A stretch of 64,000 nucleotides of DNA from assembly GCA_002749535.1 (NCBI GenBank), contig MZZL01000409.1, positions 1,836,992 through 1,900,991 of the forward strand. The letters are read 5' to 3'. Positions 25,064 through 38,166 of this stretch are shown piece by piece. The translations under genes were made by a program, and so were the position numbers. The notes under the pieces are model-generated. The model worked only from the letters and a program-made list of their open reading frames with translations. It was not told the origin of the DNA and did not search any database. The stretch comes from Apophysomyces variabilis (lineage: Eukaryota > Mucoromycota > Mucoromycetes > Mucorales > Mucoraceae). Every line of letters starts with the position of its first letter. Within the stretch, counting starts at the first letter, position 1.

Positions 25064-27664
25064 AAAAAGGGCAAAAAGAAAAGGGAAAAAATCGACGGCC
25101 GTAGTGGGGGAGTATCCTTTCCTTTTATACTTTTTTGTTTCATCAAGTGAGCAATTCCCTTTTCATCGGACGCTCATCTCCCCCAACCGGCAACTTCACT
25201 CGTTGTAAAACCTGCCTTTTATGGATGGGCAGTCGGATCGATCCCTCTCGCCAAAAAAATTTCCCTTACAGAAAAAAGGAACGTGTCTATCTGTACAACG
25301 TAAATGATCAGCAGGGAAACACGGTAGAAATGAAAGCACGCACAGACAAAGCTTCTTCTTCCATGGATGCAACCGAAAATACACTTAGGCAAATAGTCAG
25401 CTAAGATATACACTCTATATGCGTTGCGTGGCATGGTATCAACTGATCAAAGCCCTTCTTGGCACCGGAAAAGGTACTCAGATCGCAGTCTTGTTACTAC
25501 CTTCTGTTTTTTGTTGAATTCATATTTAGCAATGTGCTTTTCTGCAAGGCAATATGCAATGCCATTCTGTGTTCCAGAGTTAAGCTAAGAACCCTCACAA
25601 TAAAAAAGAATAACAGAAAACGTTTCGTTTACCATTCAGAGCAATTGGCTAATCGGCATAATCTTTCATGGTATGCCATTGTATGGTGCAATAGTCCTTT
25701 GCATGCTGCACTCTGCTAGGACGAAAACGATGGAGAGAGAACGTCTCCAAATAACTGCCGGATTGGGCATTACATTTTCCCGAAACCATTGAAGAACCGC
25801 CAGTTCATCATCATAATCTACAAGTCAGGTTCCATATCCGATTCAGAGGTTACAGATGATTGGCTTGCTTAATGATCGTATCGCTGTTTTGGAAGGTACT
25901 CCTGCCATATCACCTACCGAACCCGTCACAAACAGAATGGCAATGGAAAGAATGCTCTAAATGTATTTTCCCATAGTATTGATATAGCATGCTGCAAAAA
26001 AATTTCAAGAGGGACAGCGGCTGGTTTACGTTCCTTATGTCTCATCTGGGCAACTGATGTGCCACACAGACAAAGAGATTTTTAATTGCGCGTTCTTGGT
26101 ATATATTATTCATACTATGTGATATCCTTCAAAACAGACGTAAAAAGTGTGCTTGGTCCTATAGTATGTCGAATTGTACATGCTGAAAACTGTAAACAAA
26201 GGTACATAATCTCCCATACATTGCTGTCTTGATAAAGAATGTGCACCAAACGAAGCAAGATGGTACCAGTCAAGCGCTGAAATAACAAGCAATGAGCTTT
26301 CGTTTCAGCAGAATCATCTTCCTTATTTAACATACGCCTTTTCTTTTCTTTTAATGGGTTGAAGTCATCATGTAAATCACCTTGTCTCCTTTTCTAGAAA
26401 GTTACTTTTATTCTAACTTATAGAAGTTTACTCTGTGAATGATAATGACTGTTAACTCATTGCATGTATTAGGTTAGGAATATGTGTCTCTCTCATTCTA
26501 TAGTGCTCAACACAGTGTAAGCGGAGGCCAGCTTAGAAAAAGGACTGCCCGCTTATATATTAAGGAAAATGACCGTGCTCGCTACACGGAAAGCACAGGC
26601 AGAAAGACCCCTTGGAATGGCCATGGTAAGACATTGAGAAGCTATGAACGTTTGAGATCTTTAATTTTAATAACTAGCGACGTTTGTAGTATCCCTGAGG
26701 CTCGTAAAGCCATCATACGAAAAAGTTTATCAGTATCCTATAAATAAAGCGGTATGCTTACCGTGATAGCCGTGGCTGTGAGTAGCACTAAACATTCGAG
26801 GCTTTTCTGATAGACTACTAGACATAGACATTTGTGTGCCTGGAGTATATGCTTCCCGGTGATCTAGGATACACACGAAATATGCATCTTTTTTATTGCT
26901 GATAAAGTAGCTGTACAAAGAATCAGGAGCAAAGAATCAACCTTTCTCCAGATAACGCTAATAAATCCTTCTTTACTTAAAAGTGTTATTGTGTTGCTTT
27001 CATCAGAATTTAACAACTTGAACATGTCATTCCCCTGCTCTTAGCTTGAGGAGTCTATAGCATTTTCAACGCACGTATCTATAGAAACTCTTTTAAATCT
27101 TGCATTGCCTCGAATCTTACCGAATACAGGCAATGACGGACAACGAGACGAAGTGTGCGATATACTCATCATAACCTACCCGACCCAAAAAATGGAAATG
27201 ATAGTAAACTACGCCATTCCTTGCATGTTGTTAGCAGTGTAACAGCAATGACGCATTTGACTGGTTTATTGCATGCACTGGTGAACACTTGAAGAGAAGC
27301 GCCAGAAGGAGGTGCCGTTGCCCTACCACAGTCATAAAAAAAGTTCACAAAATACTCCTATATTATTGTTTTTTTTTTTTCATTAGCACCCTATTCATTT
27401 TCCCGGGACGGATGTAAGAGATATATCCGTTCGTTTTCTCTCCTTAAGAATAGGGGCGTGATCACAGTTTCTGCTATGCAATGCAGCTCGCTACTTTAGG
27501 TTTCCTTTAAGATCAGTTGAGGGAAAAAGTTTCCCTTTACTGCTATTAAAGGTCAGAGTGTAAGCTCAAATAGTACTCTTGAAGTGCAGCTATCATGGTT
27601 GAACCCATATCGCTTCTTAGGATAAAGGAAGAAAAACGAAAAGCAGCAGGAACATTTATATAAA
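25064..27664. other. Long gene-poor region
   Basis: Contains only short ORFs. Some stretches look protein-like (26484-26747 plus; 26730-26918 minus, with a GTAAGC donor after the HSHGYHG codons), but no family or closing gene model could be made. The part next to 25063 is presumably the PKA promoter. Poly-T at 27367-27381. A decayed mobile element cannot be excluded. Confidence 0.4.
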
Positions 27665-28867
27665 TTACCATTTTGTTACATCTTTATGTCGATCTTCTAA
27701 AAACCTAAACAGTGACCCTGGAGTCTTCTTCCATTGGTTATGCCAATGATACGCGAACGTCTGCAGCAGCCTCTCCTTCGGGAACTCCGTTTCGATAAAT
27801 GCGTTGGGCATCGAGTTTCTTGGGGAACATACCATAGAATCAGTAAAACACCAAGGTAACACAGCCCACGGTCTAATGCCGTGATGGAGTAGACGCCTAT
27901 AAATACGATAATACATATATCCTCCCCAATCGATAGTATTCGGTCGTGGTAAAGGACCTTTGGCAACCTCTGTTAACATCTCACATAAGTAGGGCGATTT
28001 TTGGTAAAAGTGCATAAATGCCCCATTGAATGGGAACCCGTTTGGCAAAAAGCAATCCCACTGTGACAACCACTCATGTTCAAGCAAGGGCGACATGTCA
28101 CGTACAAATAAAGCGTCCATATCGAACCACATACCGCCGTGCCGATAGACAACCAAAAGACGAAGAAGATCACCGTCTAAGTAACCGCTTTCATCTTTGA
28201 GATCAAGATGGGGTGAATTTTCCATAGGCGATCCTTTAGAGAGCTCCCGAGCGTCATAAAGCAATGTCTGAAGGCGATCTCCAACATGACTCTTAATTTC
28301 TTGAATTATCGGCGAGGAGGAAAGATCCCCGTTCGACCATAAATAGAGTATCGAGCTATTGGAATTCTGTGTGGCGAAGAAAGATCGCAGGGTGGCAAGC
28401 TGCTTTGGACCTACAGGTGCCAGATCAGCTCGCCAATATGCATGATAGATGGTTTTCTTCGTATCAGAGCTGTCAGTTTTTCTAGGAACGGGCTGAATTG
28501 TCGCTGCGAAATCATAACAGTCGTAGTCTTGTAGCAAGCTGACACCAGGCGATACGTCGTAAAGGTATTCTTTATAGCCTTGTATATAAGGACTGTCTTC
28601 CGGTAGATCATCGAAGCAGCCAGCCAGCGGACCATCGTAAGCATCTTCTGAATGCGAGATCCAGTTTCTGAGATATATCCGAATATTAAGTTGAAGTTGA
28701 CAGACGATGAAGAAAGCAGCGACGCCCAGTGGTATAAGTATAATGGCCCATTTGATGACGGTTAATAGCTGTCGCCGTTTAGGTCGTATAAATGTGGATG
28801 AGTTAGGGTTTGGAAGCCTAGTATAAGGCTGCGCTGTTGATAAAAATGGAACAGAAAAGGGCCACAT
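27665..28867 (-). CDS. DXD-motif glycosyltransferase (Gly_transf_sug / GT32-like)
   Basis: Intronless ORF of 400 residues from ATG 28867; an upstream in-frame ATG at 28927 would add 20 cysteine-rich residues and is less likely. A basic flank (RPKRRQLLTVIKW) and a single membrane helix (residues ~45-67, AIILIPLGVAAFFIV) make it a type II Golgi protein. The catalytic region carries YHAYWRAD near the start and YRHGGMWFDMDALF with the sugar-nucleotide/metal-binding DxD (DMD), preceded by GDLLRLLVVYRHGG, the usual layout of alpha-1,4/alpha-1,6 GT32-type transferases. Further down, NGAFMHFYQKSPYL and a Trp-rich C-terminus (YHWHNQWKKTPG) match the family pattern. Donor and acceptor are unknown. Confidence 0.82.
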   Translation of the reverse strand: MWPFSVPFLSTAQPYTRLPNPNSSTFIRPKRRQLLTVIKWAIILIPLGVAAFFIVCQLQLNIRIYLRNWISHSEDAYDGPLAGCFDDLPEDSPYIQGYKEYLYDVSPGVSLLQDYDCYDFAATIQPVPRKTDSSDTKKTIYHAYWRADLAPVGPKQLATLRSFFATQNSNSSILYLWSNGDLSSSPIIQEIKSHVGDRLQTLLYDARELSKGSPMENSPHLDLKDESGYLDGDLLRLLVVYRHGGMWFDMDALFVRDMSPLLEHEWLSQWDCFLPNGFPFNGAFMHFYQKSPYLCEMLTEVAKGPLPRPNTIDWGGYMYYRIYRRLLHHGIRPWAVLPWCFTDSMVCSPRNSMPNAFIETEFPKERLLQTFAYHWHNQWKKTPGSLFRFLEDRHKDVTKW

Positions 28868-29550
28868 TAGAACCTCATGCAAGCATGAGCAACAACGGAG
28901 AGGAAAAAAATAAGGGAAGAGAAACAAAATGTACTGGACAGACCTGGTTTGTGTTACCCAAGGTAACGTTTTCAGTCGGCGCCTATATCACTAAAAGGCA
29001 CCAAAATCAGCTACCATAGCTCTGTTTCTGGCAAACCATAGCATAGGTATCAGAAGGTTTTACGCAGACGCGCCCTCCTTTTTTGCTCAGTGTAAAAAGA
29101 CAATAGGTCTGCAATTGTTTGTATCAGCGGTGCATTCATGGAATCCACATATTCATTATATGCTGAAAGATGAGTTGCAGGGGTGAAGTTCTATGCCAAA
29201 AGAAGCTACACTAGGATACATACACAATCAAGCTACTTCTATTCAAGTGCACTATTTACAAAAGACCAAAAATCAAGGAGAAAAGTTATAAAAGGAGATC
29301 CTTATGGTAGAACAAGTAAGGAGGCTTGATCATTTCCTTCGATCAAAAAGTGCTTACCTGCAGATTTTCCATGGTATAATCGAAGTCATGGCCTCGACTC
29401 AGAGGAGCGGCAATACTTGCAGGGGCCGCAAGCTGGTTCAATCAGTCCTTATTTCGTTTTCTGTCCGAAGTATAAATAAGACCAGTCGTGAGTTTAAAGC
29501 TTACCATTAATTCTTTTTGCTTTTCCTCCCAACCATTCCTTTCCTTTAGT
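28868..29550. other. Intergenic region between divergent genes
   Basis: Bidirectional promoter region between the DXD transferase (minus) and the unknown gene at 29551 (plus). TTTAG immediately before 29551 could be the acceptor of a 5'-UTR intron. No other feature recognised. Confidence 0.5.
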
Positions 29551-30209
29551 ATGACTTCAACTATCTACTTTAACAAAGGCGTTATGCAACTTTCTCACTT
29601 TGATCCGTTTTCAAACAAACAGAAAGTACGCATCCTCCGTTTACCGGACCCTCCGACACTCGATTCGTTGGAGCATTTATTTAGTACATCCAGCCTGTCT
29701 TTACCGAAACAACAACGACCACGAAACACCTCCCGATTTACAGAAATGTTTGAGGATTCTATTCAAGAGCAACGCATCACTGGTTCCTTACGCCAGGCGA
29801 ATTCAGTCTCTTCCAAAAAGAAAATTAAGAAATTCAACAGTCTTCGACTGCTGAGAAGATGCGATTCCCTTCCAAAGAGATCAACCCAACAAATTGAGTA
29901 TTATGAATTTGGTAACTTTAAGCGTCAACAGCATTTTTTTTCTTGCTGAATAATATAACCGTAGGTATGTTTCCGAAGCGAAACTTATCTAGTGCTTTCC
30001 AAGCGTTTTCTGGCTTGATTCATAAAGCAAACAAGAAGATCAGAGCTTCGTCATCAGTGCATAGCTGGCCTGCGGAGACCTGGCTTGATACAATGTCATA
30101 TGCACCATCCCATTTAAAGGAGAAAACAGCTGAAAATTGGTGGTCAGCTTCGCCACCTATTCATTCATCCTTTCCCTTGTGCTTTGCAATGGCCAGTGCC
30201 TCCTCGTAG
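29551..30209 (+). CDS. Unrecognised basic protein
   Basis: Two exons, 29551-29911 and 29965-30209, split by a 53-nt GTAACT...CGTAG intron, join in phase to a 201-residue protein. It starts MTSTIYFNKGVMQLSHFDPF, is rich in Ser, Lys and Arg (SSKKKIKKFNSLRLLRR) and lacks membrane segments. The second exon contains FSGLIHKANKKIRASSS and a Trp-rich stretch (SWPAETWLDTM, ENWWSASPP). I recognise no domain. The intron join and codon-like composition support coding; the gene might be lineage-restricted. The start is the first ATG of the frame. Confidence 0.55.
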
Positions 30210-31523
30210 ATACACCTATTCACTCCTGCCCACCCCCTTAATTTGCTCAATTTTCTGCTCGTAAGCCCGGTGGCACCAAGCTTTTTTGCTTTTTCCGTTG
30301 CTCTCTATGTTTCCAGAGATTAATCTTTCTATTTCTTATTCCTTCCTTATCCTTTTATTATTTGGATGTTGTAGATGTATTACACAACAGTCTCACCGTC
30401 GTTTCCTTCATTTTGTTCTATCTACCCTTGTTTGATTACTTGTGCCACCACTATCCTACAGTCGTTACTGTCACTATTATTATTACTCAATTTGTTAAGA
30501 GTATGTTGATCTGTTAAACATGATGGCTGGTTTCTGAATGATTGTATGTGCCATATACTGCAGCTCGCTCTCGGACAATACATAAGGCTATTCCAATCTG
30601 GGAATAGATCGACTGATTGTTAGAATTACTCTTAGTAAGTTAATGTATGGCTTATTGCAGCTATGATGAGTTTGTTACTTCTGAAATCTCTTGGGCAATC
30701 CCGCTAATCACGTCGGCTACGGGCGGAGCATAAGGATAAATCGTACAATTCTTGGATAATTGAAGGATGAAAAACAAAAGAAAGGACCTATCCATAGAAG
30801 CAAGTAATGGGATATTGACAAATAGCAGGCTAATAACAACCTAAATAATAAGGAATACAACACCTGAGTTTCTAGGTGAACCGCTCACTATGTAATACAC
30901 ATGCACTAGAAAGTCTCCGGGTATAGCTTTCTAGCGAGTCATTTTGGCTTTCGGAAGCATGCAACAAGAATTATAATGCACTCCGTTTCTGCTTTAAGAG
31001 AGCTATCAAATTTTGGCAACACCTTGCCAGTAAGTATTGTGGTTGTGCCAGCTAAGACTTGAAATAGGCGGATCTTAGCTTTACTAGATCAGTTGAGCTG
31101 GGGCAATTCATAAACATATGACCTTAAGTGGACCATATGGACCTAATCATAGCCCGAAGCCCAGCAAATCAAAACCGAAGATGGCTTATTCCCAACGCTG
31201 ATTACTGTATTGTTATACTTAACGAGGAATGGCAGGAAATTACTTTTAGGAATAACAAAGCCTCGTGCAGAGCATGCCTCGAGAAATTGAAGATGTTTTG
31301 AAACCAAAGAAGAGCACATGAGAAATTAGCGCCTTAACAAATAGAGACATATATCTAGCTTCGGTGCCTATTTTATGTTTTCTGTGGTTGTTGAAGGCCG
31401 TGCTTGCAAAGTTAACCCAGGAACTTTTGTTCAAGGGAGTACATTTTATTTCAATATCGAACCAATGGAAAACGTTAATACCATCTACGACAATTCGACT
31501 AAGCTTGTACACTACACATCTAC
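30210..31523. other. Intergenic region, convergent 3' ends
   Basis: T-rich 3'-UTR-like sequence follows the gene at 30209. No supported ORF, RNA gene or repeat found up to the LIM gene stop at 31524. Confidence 0.5.
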
Positions 31524-33175
31524 TTATATCTGGCCAAACTGTGTACGCCGTTTTTCAGCTTTTACTTTCCTTTGTTGCTGCAACTGGATAACGTGCGTCT
31601 CGCAATATATACGCCTTTCGAACATGTAATAGACCTCAGTAATTGTACATCGACATATCTACAGTAGTAAAACCTTAGTAAATGTTTACAAACAAGTAAC
31701 GTACATTGCAGGTAAAGCATTGCGGATGAAATCTCCATCCCTCAATTGTCTGAGCACATGGTCCCTCGATGGGTTCATCACAAGTTCGACATAAAGAATT
31801 ATTTAGTTGATGATAATGACGTTTGCAGTAAGGCGAATTGTCAAAAACGTAAAAGGTGCTATCCGGAAATGGCTCATGACATGTCTACAAGGCAAATGAG
31901 TAATTTATGAGGGGTTACTTATAATATATTTACTTGACAACCGAAACACTCGAGGTGCCATTTTCCATGCAATTTTCCATCCATTGCTGATACCGCTTCT
32001 CGCTCCACAGGCTGACCACATGCCCGGCATTTTGGCAAAAACAAGTTCTTGAAATCGGCACGACAATATACTCGGCCTTGGTATTCCTTATATCCAGTTC
32101 GTTCCACATCAATCGGTTCGAAGCAGTGATAGCATTTCAAATGGCCAGAGTGATAATGGCGACCCAGCGCTTTTATAGGTGTTGTATTGGGTAAAATTGA
32201 TCGTTCGCTAAACCGACAGTTAGTTACCATTTCGCGTCATTCTCTTTGGTTACCATGTTGCACAAATGATTCGTTTTTTTACTACGTTATAGTCTCTCTC
32301 GCAGTACAAGTTTCCTTCATGCTCATGACATCCATGTCTTTGATCTAGCGGTAACCGACAAAGTTTACATGCGAAACAATGCCTATGATATCTCTATTCC
32401 TCGTTATATTCCGTATATTTAGTCCATCCTTCTTATACCTTATGTTCATATAGTACAGTTTCGGCTTTGTAACAAAATTCCTCACCGCACACCAAGCAAT
32501 CTTCTTCTCTATAAGTATATCCAACCTTAGAATGATTCCTATTTTGCCCCATGCTGTTAATGAGATCAGCCATCAATGTGTCATGCGCACCGCCAGTAGT
32601 TGATTGGCTGAAGTCTATGTTGGGTCAGTCTGAATCTAGCAATGCTCAATCTACCTTTATTTCCATATTGCTGATTACACATGTCCCTTGGAGTTTCCTG
32701 ACGCGGTGATCGATCACTTTATCAAACTATAAGAATTGATGAGACAAAACCAAGTTACTTACTACGGAGATGTCGGAGAAGACAGCGATTCTTCTGATCT
32801 TGTCGGTGCAGGGGATGTACTGTTTTGACGTGGCCTGCTGTAAGGTGCATCGAGAAAATTGTCCACACGGGGCCTAGAGTCGTCCTGAGTCGACAACCCA
32901 CCCAACTGCGACGGTTGCTGTTTTTGTCTTTCGTCACCCATACCGCGTCGAGATTTATACATTTCTATTTAGAATTCGGATGAATATTGGACGAACTTGA
33001 TTGTAGTATTCTAGTCACCTTTTTGTCCAGCAAAGATTGGAAGTGAAGGAACTGGTGGTAGGTTTGAACAAGTGTGATCTCCTAACCGGTGGATATGGAC
33101 ATCCTCGCCACAGTCAGAACATTTAACGGTAGGTAAAACTTGTGATATGCGTTCGTTGCCAATAACTTTGCTCAT
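31524..33175 (-). CDS. LIM-domain protein, paxillin-like (three LIM domains)
   Basis: Eight exons (33019-33175, 32763-32964, 32655-32716, 32439-32614, 32254-32393, 31934-32207, 31705-31884, 31524-31658) sum to 1326 nt, 441 residues. The start MSKVIGNERISQVLP is followed by a C-x2-C pair (KCSDCGE) and HRLGDHTC, the N-terminal mini-zinc motif of fungal Pxl1-like proteins, then a Ser/Pro-rich linker. LIM1: CLVCGEEF ... HRHCFACKLC ... CHEHEGNLYCERDY. LIM2: CATCERSI ... HYHSGHLKCYHC ... VYCRADF. LIM3: CRACGQPV ... HLECFGCQTCHEPF ... YCKRHYH, with a final finger CRTCDEP ... HPQCFTCNIC ... YCETH; so four zinc-finger-pair units can be counted if the first is complete. Likely an actin/septation or polarity scaffold, as for paxillin-like fungal proteins. 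Confidence 0.88.
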
Positions 33176-35520
33176 GCTGATTCAAGGGGCAGATGAGGGA
33201 AAAACGGCAGGCGATCGTATGCATTCCTGTTCGCATTCGAATATAGAGAGTGTATGACACGAACAGGGAAACCTACCATGTGCAAATCGGAGGCTCAAAT
33301 TGTTCCAAGCAATGACAACTACCAAATACATCTTTCGATCATTTTCCTTTTCCAACAACATAAGCGCCGCGCTGATGCCTATATCCAACTACATTACTCG
33401 TAACTCGTATGATTTTCTGGCCATCTCTCACAGAACGGTGTACTTAACGGTATCTCTCTACCTTCTATAACCGATCGTAGCGTCTCCCATGCTCGAGGTA
33501 AAGCGGCAGCTCAATTTCTCTAGCTGGAACCTACTATAGCTCTTTAGAGGTTATATCCTAGCGTCCCGAATGAATTTCACACGAGACTAAAGACTAATGT
33601 GTGCTGATTATCCGTAAACATTAGCCAGTTATGGTTCCCAGATACTGCATAAGACAAGCGGTTTGATACATAGCTCTCCTTGTCCCGATCTCTCAATTCA
33701 AGCCAAGCTATTTAATATGGATTCTCCTGGAGCCCTTAAACATCTTCTTATGGCCTAAAAACCTATTAGACAAATAATACTGTTTTGCATAGACGTGTGA
33801 AGAAGTGACTATCAGAATGCATTGACTATCCTCCTTCTAGAGCGCTAATTTGCAAATGAGAATGGCAAGTACTTATGTATTTGACTACTTGTTTAGATGT
33901 TTTTATTTGTTCAGCCCCACTATAACATGGATCGAACGCTTTCATGGTGAAAAATACTTTTATTAGTAGATGATAATCAATGTACCAAAACAGTGTTATC
34001 CCATACATATATTTAACCTTGATAAACACTTTGCACATAAACGTCTATGAAACTGCATCATTTACGTCTATTGCAGTATTACTAGTTTACATAGTTTTGC
34101 AAAACAAAATGAGTGAGAGGAAGAGCAGGGGGAATAACCGTATTTCATGTCTTAATGTTAAAGTAATGGTGATCTCAACCTGTGGATGATATCTTTGATT
34201 CTTACAGTATGTCTAAACCGCTGTGGGGATTCTGCTAATCTAAACCTGCCATCTTAGTCTTAGGCGGGTTACAATAGATAAACCACGGGTAAAGAGTGTG
34301 GGTTCTGCAACATTTATTAAAAGTTGGCATATTTAGAAGGAAGAAAGATCCTAACTGTTCTTGCCGCAGATGAAAGAGAAGTATTTTCATCCCGGCATTG
34401 TTATCCTGTGTTTTTGTGAAAGAAATGGCGAGCAATTGCCACAGGATTACTGCGGAGCATTTTAAGAAAAAGCAATGGAATTTTCAGATTAGTATGTTAT
34501 TGGCACTTAGCATCTACGTTTCCAACTGAATCAGGCTATGGCATAAGACTATTAAGCTGCTATGAACTCATTTAGTAAAAAGTGCGCGAGGATTGCATAA
34601 ATGTCCATATTGCCATATGCTACGGACATTACTCTTACAGAGCATTTTTACGTAAATTTTTCCCAGGGTTGTATTGATTTCGTATTTACCGATATAACTT
34701 TGTATCCTGATGAAGATCGTGTACTCATGAGTATCAACTTTAATTTTGTTACAATATATCCGTGCCACATTGATATTCAGATCGGAAATGCACCAGATCG
34801 TTTGTACTACTGAATGTTACGGAAACAACAACCGCATGTCCAATACCGTTTTGCGATCGATATTCAGGGTCGACCTTCATTCTTTAAGTGGTTTTTTCTT
34901 ACTATGACCAGACTTCTTTTGGATCATCGGGAAAGATGGTAAGCAATAAGCCTTATCCATAAGTATTTACTTTGACTGTGATTCCCAAGCACTGAATGCA
35001 TGTTGATGTTTCCGATTGCTCGGGTATAGGACAATATGCGAGTCAAAAGAGTAAATGAGTGAGGCGTGCATTACAGTTGATCCTCAGACCCAAAGCAATA
35101 AATTAACCTTTATGGTGGTAAGCGGACCTTGTACAACACCAACATGGAATCTTTACTTCATAAAGACAATATCTGTAATTACGTTATTACTTAATCACCT
35201 TCTTTTTACGAAGGATACACCGTAATGATTTACCGGCGGCGTGCGTTACCCCTTTCACTTAAAGAAACTTTTGCCTTGTGGGGCTTTGGATATTTCAACT
35301 TTCCGAAAAGGATCCCTTGATTTAGTTCTCCGTTCATAATTGACATCTCTATCTTATGGGACACAATATTAGTTTAAATCACCTGTTGAAAACTCGAAGG
35401 CTTAGTTAAGCTAGGGTATATAAACCACCCACCTAAGCACTGTTTAGCAAGAACCCCATCCGATATATTTATTCTATAGCTTTGCTTGCTCCCCTTACCT
35501 CTCCTTTCACATAAACACAA
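33176..35520. other. Long intergenic region; chitinase promoter at its end
   Basis: No supportable ORF over 2.3 kb; small frames at 33980-34189 and 34601-34813 lack motifs. Just before the chitinase, GGGTATATAAACCACCC at about 35413-35429 is a good TATA box, about 95 nt before the ATG. Confidence 0.55.
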
Positions 35521-37441
35521 ATGATCTTTTCCAGTACGCAAATTATCAGCATAGCTGTGGCAATTGGTCTATCTTTGAGTGCTCAGGCAGCAAGTTTTCC
35601 CGAAGACAACAGCGTGGTACAATACTGGGGCCAGGTAAGGTGCATTAATCAATACTGACTTTCCTAACCTCACACTTTATTGCAGAATTCTGCAGGCGCC
35701 GGCGCCAATGCCCAGAAACCACTGGCTACTTATTGTGACGATTCGACAGATGCAGTTATTATGTCCTTCGTTTCCGATTTCAACCTTGGTGGTCTACCAT
35801 CGCTTAACCTTGCCAATTCCTGCGATGGTACTTATTTCCCTGGCAGTAATTTACTTACTTGCCCACAAGTCGCGGAAGGTCAGTCCACGATGGCTCGCTT
35901 AGCAAATCTGACATCTCTTTTACAGATATCAAGAAATGCCAGAAAAAGGGTAAAAAGGTACTCTTGTCTCTTGGCGGTGCATCAGGAGCATACGGTTTCC
36001 AAAATGATAATCAAGCTGTCAAATTCGCCGACACCATATGGAATCTGTTTGGCAAAGGCAATAGCAAGACCCGACCTTTTGGCGATGCTGTTGTTGACGG
36101 TTTCGACCTGGATATTGAAGGTGGTGGATCCACAGGCTACGTTGTACGTATCAGATTGCTGATTACTATTAACTGGTTGGAGATAGCAAAGTAACCATCG
36201 GATTGCCTAGGCTCTTGTTAAACAACTCCGCAATCATTTCGCCACGGATTCATCCAAGTCTTATTACATAACTGCTGCACCCCAATGCCCCTTCCCAGAT
36301 GCCATGCTGGGCTCAGTTATTAGCTCGGTTGGCTTCGATGCTATCAATGTCCAGTTCTATAACAATTACTGTTCAACCGGAGGCAGTAGCTTTAACATGG
36401 ACGTCTGGGACAAATGGGCCAGAGAAACCTCACCGAATAAGAATGTCAAAATCCTTGTTGGTATTCCAGGCTCACCATCTGCTGCTGGCAGTGGATATGT
36501 TCCTTTTGAACAACTCAAGCCAATCATTGAGTCTGTTGCTGCAAAATACAAGAGCTATGGTGGCATTTCCATCTGGGGTGAGTGTGATTAGGTTAAGAGT
36601 ATGTTACTCGTACTTACTTGATCGTTTAGATGCATCCCAATCCTATGGAAACACAGAAATTTCTCCCAACTATGCGGCAGCCGTGGGTAAACTTGTCCAT
36701 AGTGGATCTTCCTCAGGAGGCTACAATCCAAGACCTACCAGCACTACTACCAGCACTACTACCAGCACTGCTCCGTCAGCAACCAAATCTTCCCAGTCAA
36801 GCCGTCCCACAAAGCCATCAAGCAGTAAGGGGTCATTATCCACAAGCTCTGCAGCACCTGCTGCTACCAACAGCCCGTCTTCTACTTGTGCTAAACAAGG
36901 TAAAGCATGCACAAATGAGGGACAGTACGTCTGCGTCGGCACGAGTTTCGCCATTTGCAATCATGGAAAATGGGTTGTCCAACCCTGCGCTGCCGGGCTT
37001 ACCTGCTTTTCGACGACAGACGCTTCTTCAATCTACTGTGCTCAAGGTACCGGGTCTACCAACAGCTGCGCTATTGCTTCCAACCCTCTATCTGCTGCGG
37101 ATCCCAACGGTGCCACTGCTAAACCATACAGGAGTTCTCGAGTCAATGCAGAACTATCTGTGACGAATTCTGACGCAAATACGTTTGAAGCTGTTATTAA
37201 TGCCCGCAAACTAGACATCAGACCGTTCAAGAACCAAGTCGTTGTTCAATTCAAGGCTCCTAAAAATATCAAGGTGTCTCATGTGAGCAATGGCAAGGTC
37301 AAACAGCAAGGCAGCAATGTCAAACTCCAGATCAGAAACCCCCATAAGAAAAGCATGGCTGTTGTATTTACAATCAAGGGTAAAGTGGAATCTGGCGTCT
37401 TTGCTGCTCCAGAAGCCAAGAGCATGAAATTTAGTTATTAA
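35521..37441 (+). CDS. GH18 chitinase (class III type) with CBM19-like chitin-binding module
   Basis: Five exons (35521-35634, 35686-35878, 35926-36143, 36211-36577, 36630-37441) give 567 residues. A signal peptide ([18 protein letters not shown]) precedes the catalytic barrel: YWGQNSAG at strand 1, [11 protein letters not shown] at strand 3, and [10 protein letters not shown], the DxDxE catalytic motif with Glu as acid, then [26 protein letters not shown] and GGISIWDAS. A Ser/Thr/Pro linker with TSTT repeats follows. A six-cysteine module ([12 protein letters not shown] ... [13 protein letters not shown] ... YCAQ) fits CBM19 of yeast-type chitinases. A C-terminal ~100-residue domain ([14 protein letters not shown]) is also present. 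Secreted, probably acting in cell separation or wall remodelling. Confidence 0.94.
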
Positions 37442-38166
37442 GAGACTATGGATGATATAAAGATGCTAAGTTTATCTATATATATTGCCTGTCGTTGTTA
37501 ATAAAAGTTAAAGAGAAAGATTACTCAAACTGCACACTTGTTTCCGAGAAGCAATATACCTCTTTTGCAAAGATGAATGTATAATTGTTCTAACTGCAAA
37601 TTGTAGGTTAAACATACCATGCTTTACTGGTTTTGAAAGTTTACTTGCCTCACTTTGCTATTGTAAACTTCTCACTTGGTGCAGTAACACCACGGTAAAC
37701 ATATCCTCTTTCCATCAATTAAATCTATACACAATCCAGCACAGTTCAAACAGCTACTGCGAGACTTTAAGAAATACTATGCACCCACGTTTCGCCCGAA
37801 ACCTCCGTTCCTAGGTGTATCAATGAATTTCCGACCAATATAGCCCAAGCCTTTAATGCCTGTCTGCCTTTCTTTGCACTAACTGCATGAAATATTCGAT
37901 TGTGCTCAAATGCAAGGACGGATAATGAAGATAATTAGATCAATGATTGGTACCGAACAATCACCCAAAGGCTGTTCACTCACTTCCTCTCCCCTGATGC
38001 TTGGCAGGCAGCCAAGAGGATCTCCCTGTTGCCGCTGGTCCCAATTGTTAAACAATGATTCTCCGCTCTCTGGGGAAACAGATAGTCACAGGTCTCGATA
38101 TTTCCGTACTTATCAGACAGTGCAGAAAGCAAGTTCTTTTTTCTGACCGATAAAGCGCACACAACC
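37442..38166. other. Intergenic spacer
   Basis: Follows the chitinase stop; AATAAA at 37499 is a likely polyadenylation signal. The distal part is the NFU1 promoter. No gene is seen. Confidence 0.55.
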
